From NCBI GenBank assembly GCA_009777735.1, contig WRLF01000001.1:124001-188000 (forward strand): a DNA stretch of 64,000 nucleotides. Reading direction: 5' to 3'. Each line of letters starts with the position of its first letter. The stretch's first letter is position 1. This document shows positions 26,121 to 35,749 of the stretch, piece after piece. The DNA comes from Treponema sp. Lineage in GTDB: Bacteria; Spirochaetota; Spirochaetia; Treponematales; Breznakiellaceae. The notes beneath the pieces were generated by a model that was not told where the DNA came from, did no database searches, and worked only from the letters and a program-made list of their open reading frames with translations. A program made the translations under genes and the position numbers.

Positions 26121-27946
26121 TGATGAGCAGGTTTGGATTAACACTGGCCGGTTGTATGTTACTGGCTGTGCTCATGGCAGGATGTGAAACCGAGGCTAAC
26201 TCGGTAGGTGTTACCGGAGTGTACATCAACCAGGGTAACCAGCCCGCCCCGCAGGTGATTGACCTGTACCTCGATCCGGCGGACGGCGATGGCACTGTGG
26301 CGCTGACGGCAGTGGTAGAACCATCCAACGCTGACAACAAAAACGTCAGTTGGAGTTCGAGCCACCCTGCAAGGGCAACCGTAACGAACAATGGTTTGGT
26401 AACGGCAGCCGGTGTAGGTCAGGCGCAGATTACTGTTACCACTGCGGACGGCAGCTTCACAGCTTCTGTCGACATTAATGTACACGGGCAATCGGTAGAA
26501 ACTGAACCGGGAGATCCCAGTGAATATGCCGGTACGCTGCTTATCCTGCAGGCTGCCGGAACCGCCGGCGGCGAGGTAGGACGCTCATTTGTGGAGTTGT
26601 ACAACAACAGCAGCGCAGCTATCAACCTGGACGGTTTCTCGCTGCAACATGCCGGAGGAACCGGTGCATGGAGCGTAATACCCCTTGAAGGAACCATCCC
26701 TGCCAACAGTTCGTTCCTTATCCTTGGTAATCGCGGATCAGCGGGGAATTGGCGGCTGGATATTCCGGATACAGATGGGGACATGGTTGTTAATTTTACT
26801 CTGAGCAACCGGGCTTTCAGGGTGGCAATCATGGAAAGCCTTGATACGCTGAGCGTTCCCAATCCGTCTGACATGAGCATCACCACTGGTGCAGATATGA
26901 GATCCCATATGCCGCCTGATGGCACTGCCTGCACCCGGACCATCGGGAATACCGTCGCAGCAGGGCTTGTTGACCTGCTTGGCGTTGTCAACGAGCGCGC
27001 CGATGATCGGGACGTGATGCACGGCGCCGAAGCGACACCCGCATTCCGCATATCAAACCAGGTTGCCATCCGCCGCGCGGGTTTGACAGATACCAACAAC
27101 AATTTTAACGATTTTATCTTGATCGATTATCGTGTGTGGTCTGCCGGCGACCCCTACAGACTAACGAATGAACAGGTACCCATATTTATGCCAAGGAGTT
27201 CAAATTTCCAACCCAGAAATGTACAGTTTCCCGAGCCCGGCAATACTCCGGATCCGATTGAACCAGGTGATGAAACCAAGACTCTCATGATCCTTCAGGC
27301 TAACACTTACGGCAATGCAAACAATTCGACAACAGGCTCCGGCCTTCCGGCTTCTGCAGTGGAGTTGTACAACAATTCCGACAGCGCCATCAATTTTGAT
27401 GTCGAAGACTATTACCTGCATATCGGCGGCAGACCATCTGCAGGCGTATACGAATGGCATCATGCAATAAAACTGACTGGTACAGTACAACCCGGGCATT
27501 CATTTCTTATTGTAAGTACAACTGATATTAGTACCAATATACACAGAGCTAAACTTCCAACTGCGGATGTGGCATCCGACTTTGTTATTCCCAATGACAG
27601 GTTTACAATAGTTATAATGAAAAACCGGGCGACATTACCTGCCGGCAACCCGTTTGGCAATGCAGAACTGGCAAATGATTATGTTGATATGTTCGGTGTT
27701 GGAGACACAATAGGTTTTGAAGGTACTGCTTTTTCCAATCAGTCCAGACCACGAGTGCCCCGCCGGGCTTCGCTTGCCGATACTGATAATAATGCAAACG
27801 ATTTTACTGATATTGACTATCGAAGCAGCAGCACAACTGCTCCATCCGATGATGATCTGCATAAAGTATGGCCCAGAAGTGCAACAATGGGCGCATGGGA
27901 TCCCATGACCGGCTTACCTCGGATAGATCCTGCCCCGCGGGATTAG
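26120..27946 (+). CDS. Lipoprotein with Big_2 domain and two lamin-tail (LTD) domains
   Basis: 608 residues from the ATG at 26120. Signal with lipobox LLAVLMAGC, then an Ig-like Big_2 domain (VTGVYINQG to VTTADGSFTASVDINVHGQ; LVTAAGVGQAQITV is the typical ending). Two LTD-like repeats follow, near residues 145-310 (FVELYNNSSAAINLDGFSLQ) and 390-560 (AVELYNNSDSAINFDVEDYY). Each closes with a 'R.A..DTNNN.NDF..IDYR' motif. LTD domains occur in secreted bacterial proteins with nucleases or CotH and probably mediate surface assembly. The better-placed start at 26106 is out of frame by one base because of the A11 tract, so expression may be phase-variable. It ends the three-gene envelope cluster. 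Confidence 0.85.
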   Translation: MMSRFGLTLAGCMLLAVLMAGCETEANSVGVTGVYINQGNQPAPQVIDLYLDPADGDGTVALTAVVEPSNADNKNVSWSSSHPARATVTNNGLVTAAGVGQAQITVTTADGSFTASVDINVHGQSVETEPGDPSEYAGTLLILQAAGTAGGEVGRSFVELYNNSSAAINLDGFSLQHAGGTGAWSVIPLEGTIPANSSFLILGNRGSAGNWRLDIPDTDGDMVVNFTLSNRAFRVAIMESLDTLSVPNPSDMSITTGADMRSHMPPDGTACTRTIGNTVAAGLVDLLGVVNERADDRDVMHGAEATPAFRISNQVAIRRAGLTDTNNNFNDFILIDYRVWSAGDPYRLTNEQVPIFMPRSSNFQPRNVQFPEPGNTPDPIEPGDETKTLMILQANTYGNANNSTTGSGLPASAVELYNNSDSAINFDVEDYYLHIGGRPSAGVYEWHHAIKLTGTVQPGHSFLIVSTTDISTNIHRAKLPTADVASDFVIPNDRFTIVIMKNRATLPAGNPFGNAELANDYVDMFGVGDTIGFEGTAFSNQSRPRVPRRASLADTDNNANDFTDIDYRSSSTTAPSDDDLHKVWPRSATMGAWDPMTGLPRIDPAPRD

Positions 27947-27982
27947 CATAGAGTGTAAGTTTTTAAGCTAAGCAAGCAAAAG

Positions 27983-28008
27983 GCTGCTCCTTCAGGGGCA
28001 GCTTTTTT
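27983..28008 (+). terminator. Rho-independent terminator of the envelope lipoprotein cluster
   Basis: GCTGCTCC, loop TTCA, GGGGCAGC (8 bp with one G-U), then six T. It lies 37 bp after the LTD gene stop and also faces the 3' end of the convergent acyl-CoA synthetase gene. Confidence 0.85.
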
Positions 28009-28022
28009 AGTTTCTAACAAAA

Positions 28023-29969
28023 TTACTTTTTCCCCAAAACTTCCCGCAATGCTTCCCGGTTGCCCGGCAAACGGGGATCCGCCGAACCAGTGGCGTAAAT
28101 TTCATCAATTCTGGCTTTGTAGTGTTCCCGCACTTTGTGCCTCACCAGTTTCATGGTTGAGTTGATTAAGCCGTGGTTTTCGTCCATTATCTCCGGGATT
28201 AAGGCAAAAGATGCAGGCCGCCACTGTGAGGGAATTCCTGCATAGTCAGGGTGTTTGGCAAAAGCAGTAATATCATCCCGAATAAGATCGATGATAAGAT
28301 CGATATCCCCTTCAGAACAGGGTATAAGCCCTTGTTTCTCCGCCGCTGTTTTAAGCGCATCGGTGTTCAGGGTAATAATGGCGCTGGTAAATTTGCACTG
28401 TTCATTGTAAACCATGATTTGATTTACCAGTTTTGAGGTGTTAATCACCGCTTCCTCGATGGTTTCCGGGCTGTATTTTTCTCCGTCCTGGGCGATAAGC
28501 AGAGCCTTTTCCCGGCCGGTCACCACCAAAAAGCCGTCCGGGTCTTTGTAGCCAAGATCACCTGACCAGAGCCAGCCGTCGATCAGCGTTTCCGCGGTGG
28601 CTTCGGGGTTTTTGTAGTAGCCTTTCATTACCGAGCCGCCGCGGGTGACGATTTGACCGATCTCCCCAATGGCACATTCGGTTTCCATGTCCTTCATGAT
28701 ACGCACGTCAAGATCAGGTATGATAACGCCGGACGTGCCGAATTTATGTTTCGCGGCGGAGTTGGAGCAGATAATCGGCGCGTTTTCGGTAAGGCCGTAC
28801 CCTTGATATACCGGTGCGCCAATGGCATTAAAAAATTCCTGCTGCCGTATTTCCAGCAGGGCGCCGCCGCCGATGCAGAACTTTATGTCCTTTCCAAAAA
28901 CCGCACGCAGCTTGGGAAAGATCAAGGCATTTGCCACTGCCCAGGGAAGGTAATTTTTAAACCTGACAGAAAAGGGCGGCTTGTTGTAGCCATTCCCCGC
29001 ACGGGCTATCCCCGCTTTCAGGCCGTTGTCAAATAGTTTTTTTATCAGCCCTCCCTTCTCGGAAACACCCTGGATCATCTTTTTCATGAAATTTCCCGAC
29101 AGGGCAGGAACGGTAAGCAGGAAATCGGGGTTCACTTCCTTAAGGTTTTTGGGGAGGTTTCGCAACGCTGCCATCGGGCCGCCCTGGGCATCGACAAAAT
29201 ACATCGATAACCCCTTGATGACGAAGATATACGATCCCACTGTGTGGGCAAAGGAATGATCCAGGGGCAGCATGATAAGGCTTTTCCATCCCTTCTCTAC
29301 ATGAACAACTTTCATGGAATTCATTGCATTGTGGATGTAATTACGATGGGTAAGCATAATTCCCTTGGGATTTCCTGTAGTACCTGATGTGTAACAGATG
29401 GTTACCGTGTCATCTTCGGAAATATTTTTTTCGATGACGGCAAGTTTTTCCCGGTAGTCCTCCTGCTCAAGGAGTTTTTCCCCTTCGGCAATAAGGTCAT
29501 CGTACAGCAAAACGGTATCGGCCTGGTCATATTTTTTTATCATCTCTTCCAGATGGGCGGTGCGGGGAGAAATGACAATCAGTACCGGCTTGGGATTAAT
29601 TTCCTTGAGGGCTTCCGCCGCTTTTTGAAAATTATTTTCCGATACTAAAAACGCTTTGGATTCCGAGTGGACCAGCCTGAAGACAATTTCATCTTCCAAA
29701 AGTTTGGTGGATAGCGGAACCGAAGTACAGCCGGCTTTCAATATCCCGAATTCGCCTATCACCCAGGAAGGCCGCCCTTCGGAAAGAATTGAAATATTAT
29801 CCCCTTTATTAAAGCCACGTTTAACCAGAGCTGCTGCGAAAGCAGAAGAAAGCCGATCTGATTCCCTGAAGCTGTATGTTTTCCATTGATCTCCAACCTT
29901 GCTCCCAAGATAGGTCATATCCCCGTGGTTTTGAGCGCCTTCATGCATTAATGCAATAACCGTATTCAT
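28023..29969 (-). CDS. Long-chain acyl-CoA synthetase (AMP-forming)
   Basis: 648 residues. AMP-binding signature ICYTSGTTGNPKGIMLTHRN near residue 190; YQGYGLTENAPI near residue 395; WLWSGDLGYKDPDGFLVVTG near residue 468; and a REKALLIAQDGEKYSPETIE hinge. It adenylates a fatty acid and transfers it to CoA, feeding phospholipid or lipoprotein acylation. This large FadD subtype with an extended C-terminus is typical of spirochaetes and related bacteria. It is monocistronic and convergent with the LTD lipoprotein gene. A gene symbol is not assigned because several paralogues usually occur. Confidence 0.92.
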   Translation of the reverse strand: MNTVIALMHEGAQNHGDMTYLGSKVGDQWKTYSFRESDRLSSAFAAALVKRGFNKGDNISILSEGRPSWVIGEFGILKAGCTSVPLSTKLLEDEIVFRLVHSESKAFLVSENNFQKAAEALKEINPKPVLIVISPRTAHLEEMIKKYDQADTVLLYDDLIAEGEKLLEQEDYREKLAVIEKNISEDDTVTICYTSGTTGNPKGIMLTHRNYIHNAMNSMKVVHVEKGWKSLIMLPLDHSFAHTVGSYIFVIKGLSMYFVDAQGGPMAALRNLPKNLKEVNPDFLLTVPALSGNFMKKMIQGVSEKGGLIKKLFDNGLKAGIARAGNGYNKPPFSVRFKNYLPWAVANALIFPKLRAVFGKDIKFCIGGGALLEIRQQEFFNAIGAPVYQGYGLTENAPIICSNSAAKHKFGTSGVIIPDLDVRIMKDMETECAIGEIGQIVTRGGSVMKGYYKNPEATAETLIDGWLWSGDLGYKDPDGFLVVTGREKALLIAQDGEKYSPETIEEAVINTSKLVNQIMVYNEQCKFTSAIITLNTDALKTAAEKQGLIPCSEGDIDLIIDLIRDDITAFAKHPDYAGIPSQWRPASFALIPEIMDENHGLINSTMKLVRHKVREHYKARIDEIYATGSADPRLPGNREALREVLGKK

Positions 29970-30075
29970 ACACAGCCTCCAAAAAATTATAGTTTTTTCC
30001 AGTATGACACAAATCCAATGAACGTCAAGTTATATTATATTGTGTGAAAATAATTTTAATGTAAGCTTTTTGAAA

Positions 30076-31332
30076 CTACCTGAACAATCTGCTGATTATA
30101 TCAACAATAGAACCAACCAGTGCCGATCCGGCAACAAAAGTAGCGATGGAACTGCCCAGGCTCGATAAAAAGAAAACCAGCAAAACCCTGCTTATCCGGT
30201 TACGGTAAAAACCCTTTATGCTTGCGACATCGGACGAAAGATTCTCGGCATCACAGACACGGGGTTTGCGGAGAACCGCATGGACAAGACCGGACAGAAT
30301 TCCCACGCCGATAAATGGATTAAGCGATGTGATGGGAGCGCCCGCAAATGAAACCAACACCGCAAGGGGATGGCCCAGAGCAATAATACAGCCCAGTGCG
30401 GCAAGGCTGCCGTTCCAGAATATCCAATGCCAGACCATCTCAAGGAATTCATTAAAATCGGCGAGAATAAACCCGGTGGTGAGAAGGCCAAGGATAAGCG
30501 CAGGGATGATCCATTTAATTGATTTGGAAAAAAAGCTTTTGGGCGGAATAGATTCAATTTCGGCAAGATCTGCTACCGCATCGCCGCCTCCGGATGCCGC
30601 GCTTGCTGAAAATTGTTCCAGATACGTTTGTATTCCCCGTAAATGTCCGGCACCGATTACCGCAATGGTTATACCGTCCGTTGTTTCTGCCGCTTCCCAT
30701 ATTTTTGTTGCCAGATACCGGTCACGCTCGTCGATAAGGACTTCCTTGACTGCCGGAAGATAGTTGGCCATTTCCTGCATCATGCCGTCAAGTTCATTGG
30801 AATTTTTCAGATCGTTGATTTCTTCGGCACTGATTTTTTCTGTGACAAAAGCACTTGAAAGTAAAGCGGCAAGAAGCTTGCATTTGCTCCACAAGCCGCA
30901 GCGGGCCCATGCCCGGCGGAGGGTTAGCTGCACCTCACGATCGCACAGGCTGAACGGAATATTCAGCTCTTTTGCGGCGGATATGGCGGCAAGCATCTCT
31001 TCACCGGGTTTTACGCCAAGCTCGTTTCCCAGACGGCGCTGGAAACTGGTAAGGGCAATATTGGCCAGCAGGAGAAATCCCTTGCCTTCTTTCAGGACTT
31101 TGGATATGTTAAGCCGTTCCCAGTTATTCTGCTGGGTGATTGCGGAGTAACGGCCTTGATCCAGTTCAACGCAAACCATACTGGGCGTTGCCTCATTAGG
31201 TTTTTCGCCGCCGGAATTCAGCCCACGTATGGCATTTGAAACTTCTTCAATACTTTCTTTGGAAACATGGGCGGTCCCTATTAGATGAATATTTTTTCTG
31301 CCCAAACTCAGATGCACATTATTGTTACTCAT
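30076..31332 (-). CDS. TraB/PrgY-family membrane protein
   Basis: 418 residues. The TraB-domain opening HLIGTAHVSKESIEEV near residue 16 and the later VCVELDQGRYSAI near residue 52 are the two conserved motifs (GTAHVS, ELD..R). AVIGAGHLRGIQTYLEQF near residue 225 gives the third (GAGH). The C-terminal third has about four hydrophobic segments. The family is proposed to be metal-dependent peptidase-like or to neutralise peptide signals (PrgY). The start overlaps the stop of the upstream TPR gene by 4 bp (ATGA), so the two are translationally coupled. Confidence 0.88.
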   Translation of the reverse strand: MSNNNVHLSLGRKNIHLIGTAHVSKESIEEVSNAIRGLNSGGEKPNEATPSMVCVELDQGRYSAITQQNNWERLNISKVLKEGKGFLLLANIALTSFQRRLGNELGVKPGEEMLAAISAAKELNIPFSLCDREVQLTLRRAWARCGLWSKCKLLAALLSSAFVTEKISAEEINDLKNSNELDGMMQEMANYLPAVKEVLIDERDRYLATKIWEAAETTDGITIAVIGAGHLRGIQTYLEQFSASAASGGGDAVADLAEIESIPPKSFFSKSIKWIIPALILGLLTTGFILADFNEFLEMVWHWIFWNGSLAALGCIIALGHPLAVLVSFAGAPITSLNPFIGVGILSGLVHAVLRKPRVCDAENLSSDVASIKGFYRNRISRVLLVFFLSSLGSSIATFVAGSALVGSIVDIISRLFR

Positions 31333-32711
31333 TGTAAATTAATTCCCCGGTCATCAAGCATCATCTCGTTCATTTTCCACTCAATGGTGTGGGTACGGTT
31401 CAATTCCTTTACCTGTAAAAAGAAATTATTGGCCAGGGTTCTGCTTCCGATAGCATCATAATAAAGGGCAATATAAAAAAACATCATGGATTTTGTGTCC
31501 AGATTTTGTTCCCGGTTGGCATTGGCAATAACGTCCATGTCACCGGAAAGATCGTGATACAATCTGAGAAGCCGCCATTCAGCCGAATCGCGGGGAGCGG
31601 TCCGGAGAACCTGGGTAATAAACTGTTTTGGGTCGCTTGTTCTTCCTGCCTTCATCCAGTTGTATGCGGCAAGGAGTGCGTATCGGAATTCTCTTGGTGC
31701 CTGCCGGTAAGCTGTCAGAAAAGCATCTCTTGCTTCTGTAAACTGACGGTTTCTCATTTTTATTATACCCAGTCCCTCGGCGGCAAAATAATACTCCGGT
31801 CTGATCCGTGTTAAAACCTGATAATCCTCTGCAGCATCGTTAAAATAACCCATATCGTCCCTGATTCCGGCACGGTACACATAGCCCAGAAAGCCGCGCG
31901 GGTCCAGAGCGACAGAGTGATTTAATTCTTCCAGCGCTTCCGGTCTCCGGTTTAAATCGAGCAATGTCGCGGCCCTGTCAACGGATATCCAGTAATTTTC
32001 CGGTTCGAGGCTTTTCGCCGTATCCAAATCCAGGAGAGCATCTTCCGGAAAACCTGCTCCTTTGTAGAGTCTTGCCCGCTCGTGATATGGAGTTGCCCAT
32101 TGAGGGTTCTGCCGTATTGCCTGATTAAGAAGCTGTTCTGATCTTCTAAGATCCCCGGAGTAACGGTACGCTATCGCCCTGCCAACCAATGCCTCACGGT
32201 AATTCGGATCTATCGCCAACGCCCGGTCAAAATGTCCTGCTGCGGTCCTCACTGAATTCGTTTGCAGAGCGATATAACCAAGGTCGGAATGAGCTTTGAG
32301 ATTTTGGGGATCTGCCCTGAGTACCCGATCCAGAGAAGTGCGCTGCTCCCTTTCATTACCTGTCAGGGCTGCGGACGAGGCGAGCACCAGGAGTGCATCG
32401 ACATTGTCCGGCTCACGGGACACAATCCCCGAAGCAATGGAACGGGCATCGGCCGGCCGCCCGGCAGCATTCAACAACGAGGCGCGCAGGAGCTGCCTCT
32501 CGGTGGTTTGCCTGGCTTCCGCGCTAATGGTATCAAAAAGCGCAAGTGCTGCGGTAAATTCTCTCCGTTCCATCAGCCGGGACACCTCGGTAAGGGTTTC
32601 CTGTGTTGAAGCATCGGTAATTGTCTGAGCGGCTGCGAAAAAAGACGCAGCGGATAACAAAACAAACAATAGTAAAATTTTGCCAATTGTGTAACGAGTA
32701 TTTATTCCCAT
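31329..32711 (-). CDS. Exported TPR-repeat protein
   Basis: 460 residues with a signal peptide (KILLLFVLLSAASFFAAAQ). Around eight tetratricopeptide repeats follow; good examples are SDLGYIALQTNSVRTAAGHFD, ALVGRAIAYRYSGDLRRSEQ and HERARLYKGAGFPEDALLDL. TPRs are protein-interaction scaffolds, so it probably works in the periplasm in envelope assembly. It is the first gene of a two-gene unit with the TraB-family protein, sharing a 4-bp overlap. Divergent from the polyproline-tailed gene at 32799. Confidence 0.85.
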   Translation of the reverse strand: MGINTRYTIGKILLLFVLLSAASFFAAAQTITDASTQETLTEVSRLMERREFTAALALFDTISAEARQTTERQLLRASLLNAAGRPADARSIASGIVSREPDNVDALLVLASSAALTGNEREQRTSLDRVLRADPQNLKAHSDLGYIALQTNSVRTAAGHFDRALAIDPNYREALVGRAIAYRYSGDLRRSEQLLNQAIRQNPQWATPYHERARLYKGAGFPEDALLDLDTAKSLEPENYWISVDRAATLLDLNRRPEALEELNHSVALDPRGFLGYVYRAGIRDDMGYFNDAAEDYQVLTRIRPEYYFAAEGLGIIKMRNRQFTEARDAFLTAYRQAPREFRYALLAAYNWMKAGRTSDPKQFITQVLRTAPRDSAEWRLLRLYHDLSGDMDVIANANREQNLDTKSMMFFYIALYYDAIGSRTLANNFFLQVKELNRTHTIEWKMNEMMLDDRGINLQ

Positions 32712-32798
32712 AATGTTCCATACATGCTATCATAAAAGAGAAACAAAGGCAATTTGTATAAGTGCCGAATTTTAAACATATAAGAAGGTTTATACTCT

Positions 32799-34223
32799 AT
32801 GAGAAAACGAGTTTTCCCCCGGTTAATCTGTTTTTTATTTATCGGTTTTCTTGTCTTCGTGCTGCTGGGAGCAATGCAATTCAGCATGCCGTCAATGTCT
32901 TACCGCCATGTATCTGACACAGAGGTAAAAGAAAACAACCCTGGTGATTTTATCGTTCAAAACGCCGAAACAACCCAGGCCTATGCGGAAGCGCTGACCC
33001 GATGGACAGCCGATAATTCTGAATTGTGGGCTCGTAATATGCCTCCGCCGGGCGATGAAGACCAGGTAATAGCCCTGAGCGCCGAAGCGTTAAGGCAAAA
33101 CAGGTTCCGCAATACAAGTTCATTAATTCCGGCCAGTTTCAGCAACGGCCCCAACCGCAGTTGGGAATCCTCAGTGTACCAATTTGATCAGAGAACCGGC
33201 GTTTGGGCGGACGCTGTACGGAACATTGGTGCCAATGAGCGTGAAAAAGAAAACCTTATTTCAGCCCTGATTACCGAAAAAGATTACAGCCTGTTCATGG
33301 CAAATCATCTGATCGAATTTTTGGCAGTCAGGAACCAAAACATGTTGATTGATGAGGTATTGGAATTTGCCCGGGAAATAGATCCATCCCTGCTTACTCT
33401 TGCAATGAGTCCGGGTATTTTGGAAAACATCATGGATACAAACAGATTACGGCCCAATGTTCTCAATCCTTTTGAAACTCTTGCCGAGCAAGTCTGCCGG
33501 CTTGTTGCCGAAGGCTTGCATGGTTCTAACGAGCAGGTTTTTATTTTTTCTGACGGCCAGGCAGACACGGAATTTAATGTACGGCTGGGCATAATCCTTA
33601 ATGAATGGGGAACACACTACGATCAGGAAGACTGGGCGGCGCTGGGCCGCTCGCTGGTACTTTCCGCTTTTTCTCTGGGCAATGAAACCGGCCTGGTTCC
33701 GGTAACACTGAGAACAGGTCAGAACGGTCAGTTTATCCCTTCCGCAGATTATTATAGTACTGCAAGACTGTACCGCATGCTGGCAAACAACGAGAATCTA
33801 CCCCGCGCAACAGCAGGGTTAAACGATATGTGGGTTTGGAGCGCAGCTTCATCGGTAGCAATTACTCAAGCCAACAATATAATGGATATAAATGTCCGGT
33901 TTCCCGCCGGTGAAACTCATTATCTCATGCTTCGCAATATGCGGCCATTCTACCAGCTTAACATTCACAATGTGAATTACAACAGCTCTCCCGGTTTTGA
34001 AAGTAATTATGATACTCCCGGCTGGCTGTATATCAATGACGAACAGACCCTTGTGGTAAAAATCAGACACCGTACCGTTGATGAGCGGATACGGATTACT
34101 TTATCCGCTCCGCCGCCGCCGCCAGCGCCCCGGCCGCCTCCACCTCCGCCTCCTCCACCTCCGCCGCCACCGGCACCGCCACCACCACCTCCACCACCGC
34201 CGCCGCCGTCACCGGAAGAATAG
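32799..34223 (+). CDS. Membrane-anchored exported protein with polyproline tail
   Basis: 474 residues: an N-terminal membrane anchor or signal (FPRLICFLFIGFLVFVLLGA), a soluble domain of about 390 residues that I do not recognise, and a C-terminal tail of some 40 residues that is almost pure proline with a few Ala, Arg and Ser, ending SPEE. The tail is encoded at about 34105-34217 by mixed CCG/CCT/CCA/CCC codons. Such a tail would be rigid and needs EF-P for translation. It may reach across the periplasm or bind partner domains. The gene lies 17 bp upstream of the peptide-importer lipoprotein gene and could be co-transcribed. Confidence 0.7.
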   Translation: MRKRVFPRLICFLFIGFLVFVLLGAMQFSMPSMSYRHVSDTEVKENNPGDFIVQNAETTQAYAEALTRWTADNSELWARNMPPPGDEDQVIALSAEALRQNRFRNTSSLIPASFSNGPNRSWESSVYQFDQRTGVWADAVRNIGANEREKENLISALITEKDYSLFMANHLIEFLAVRNQNMLIDEVLEFAREIDPSLLTLAMSPGILENIMDTNRLRPNVLNPFETLAEQVCRLVAEGLHGSNEQVFIFSDGQADTEFNVRLGIILNEWGTHYDQEDWAALGRSLVLSAFSLGNETGLVPVTLRTGQNGQFIPSADYYSTARLYRMLANNENLPRATAGLNDMWVWSAASSVAITQANNIMDINVRFPAGETHYLMLRNMRPFYQLNIHNVNYNSSPGFESNYDTPGWLYINDEQTLVVKIRHRTVDERIRITLSAPPPPPAPRPPPPPPPPPPPPPAPPPPPPPPPPPSPEE

Positions 34224-34240
34224 GCAGAAAGGAAAAAACC

Positions 34241-35749
34241 ATGAAAAAAACTCTGCGTTTTGCCGCTTCGTTTTTATTACCGGCAGTTTTAACCATTATT
34301 TTCACATCCTGTCTCCGGCAAAAAGCCGATGCTTCGGGAACTGAAATGCGCTACGGTATTGCTTCAGAACCCGCTACCTTTGATCCATTGAGTCCTTCAA
34401 ATACAGCGGACGGCAGAAGCATACTTTTTAATGTTTTTGAAGGTTTGGTAAAACCCGATACCGAAGGAAGGCTCCTGCCGTGCATTGCAGAATCAGTAAC
34501 AGTGGAAGAACTGGGGCGCGTGTACCGTTTTAAACTGCGTGAAAATGTACGTTTCCACGATGGTTCTCCGCTGACATCAACTGATGTAAAATTTTCATTG
34601 GAAACAGCACAAGCCGCTGGTTTTACCGGCTTGGACTCGATAGAAGATATTGAAACCGGCGGAGATTATGATATTCACTTAACCCTTCGCCGCCCTGATC
34701 CCGAATTCCTGCCTTACCTTACCGTTGGCATAGTTAAAGCCGACAGCGTTGATCGTGAAAATAATGCAATCGGAACAGGGCCTTATTATATTGAAAGTTA
34801 CACTGTCCAGCAGTCGCTTGTACTGCGAAAATTCAATGATTATTGGCAGGATAATGTACCAAACCTGGAAAAAATAACGGTACTGTTTTTTGCCGATTCT
34901 GATGCAATGATCCTCGGCTTGCACGGAGGCAGCATTGACGGGGCAACATTTTACAGCGGTCATGCCCATCAACTCAGCCGGGAACGTTTTGATATAATAC
35001 CCGGCTACTCTGCTGCGGTTCAGCTTCTTGCCCTGAACAATGCGGCAGCGCCGTTAAACGACATCCGTGTACGCAGGGCGATTAACTACGGGATCAATGT
35101 TCAGGAAATCATTGACACGGCTTTTTACGGCAGGGGAGAGCCTTCCGGCAGTCCGCTGATACCCGGGCTTGCGGTGTATTATAACCAGTCATTAAGCGAT
35201 CCTTATCCGTATGATCCGGAATATGCACGGGCATTGCTGGCGGAAGCGGGCTTTGACGAAGGGGGACAAAGTCTTTCACTGGTAATCACCGTCCCCTCAA
35301 ATTTCACCATGCATGTTGATACAGCCCAGGTAATTACAGGCCAGCTTGCGAGAATTGGCATACAAGCCGGCATACAGCTTGTTGACTGGGCAACTTGGCT
35401 ATCAGACGTATACCGGGACCGCAACTATCAGGCAACGATTATCTCTCTGGACAGCCCACACGTTTCGCCGCAGAGTTTTTTAATCCGCTACCGTTCAGAC
35501 AATAACGGGAATTTCATCAATTTTTCCGATGCCGGGTTTGATGAAGTTATTGATGCAACCCTGATTGAAACAAATGAAGACATGCGCATTGCCCTGTACA
35601 AAGAAGCTCAGCAAATAGTTTCAGACAATGCCGCAAGTGCGTTCATTCAGGACATTATGCGATTCAGGGCTTTCCGTGCCGGTGCATACGGCGGCGTGCT
35701 GAACTATCCGTTATACGCCATCGATTTTGCATCTATGTACAGCAGGTAA
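34241..35749 (+). CDS. Peptide ABC transporter substrate-binding lipoprotein (SBP family 5)
   Basis: 502 residues. Lipobox LTIIFTSC near residue 25. Family 5 features: EPATFDPLSPSNTADGRSIL, FKLRENVRFHDGSPLTSTDV near residue 95 (the signature of peptide-binding proteins), GTGPYYIESY and LNNAAAPLNDIRVRRAINYG. It captures peptides or similar ligands and hands them to the permease genes that follow. It is first of five genes (SBP, two permeases, two ATPases) with overlaps or tiny gaps. AGGAAAAAACC precedes the ATG. Confidence 0.93.
   Translation: MKKTLRFAASFLLPAVLTIIFTSCLRQKADASGTEMRYGIASEPATFDPLSPSNTADGRSILFNVFEGLVKPDTEGRLLPCIAESVTVEELGRVYRFKLRENVRFHDGSPLTSTDVKFSLETAQAAGFTGLDSIEDIETGGDYDIHLTLRRPDPEFLPYLTVGIVKADSVDRENNAIGTGPYYIESYTVQQSLVLRKFNDYWQDNVPNLEKITVLFFADSDAMILGLHGGSIDGATFYSGHAHQLSRERFDIIPGYSAAVQLLALNNAAAPLNDIRVRRAINYGINVQEIIDTAFYGRGEPSGSPLIPGLAVYYNQSLSDPYPYDPEYARALLAEAGFDEGGQSLSLVITVPSNFTMHVDTAQVITGQLARIGIQAGIQLVDWATWLSDVYRDRNYQATIISLDSPHVSPQSFLIRYRSDNNGNFINFSDAGFDEVIDATLIETNEDMRIALYKEAQQIVSDNAASAFIQDIMRFRAFRAGAYGGVLNYPLYAIDFASMYSR

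Noticed and set aside
34096-34305. Minus-strand frame rich in Val/Ala/Glu
   Set aside because: It is the complement of the polyproline-coding tract.
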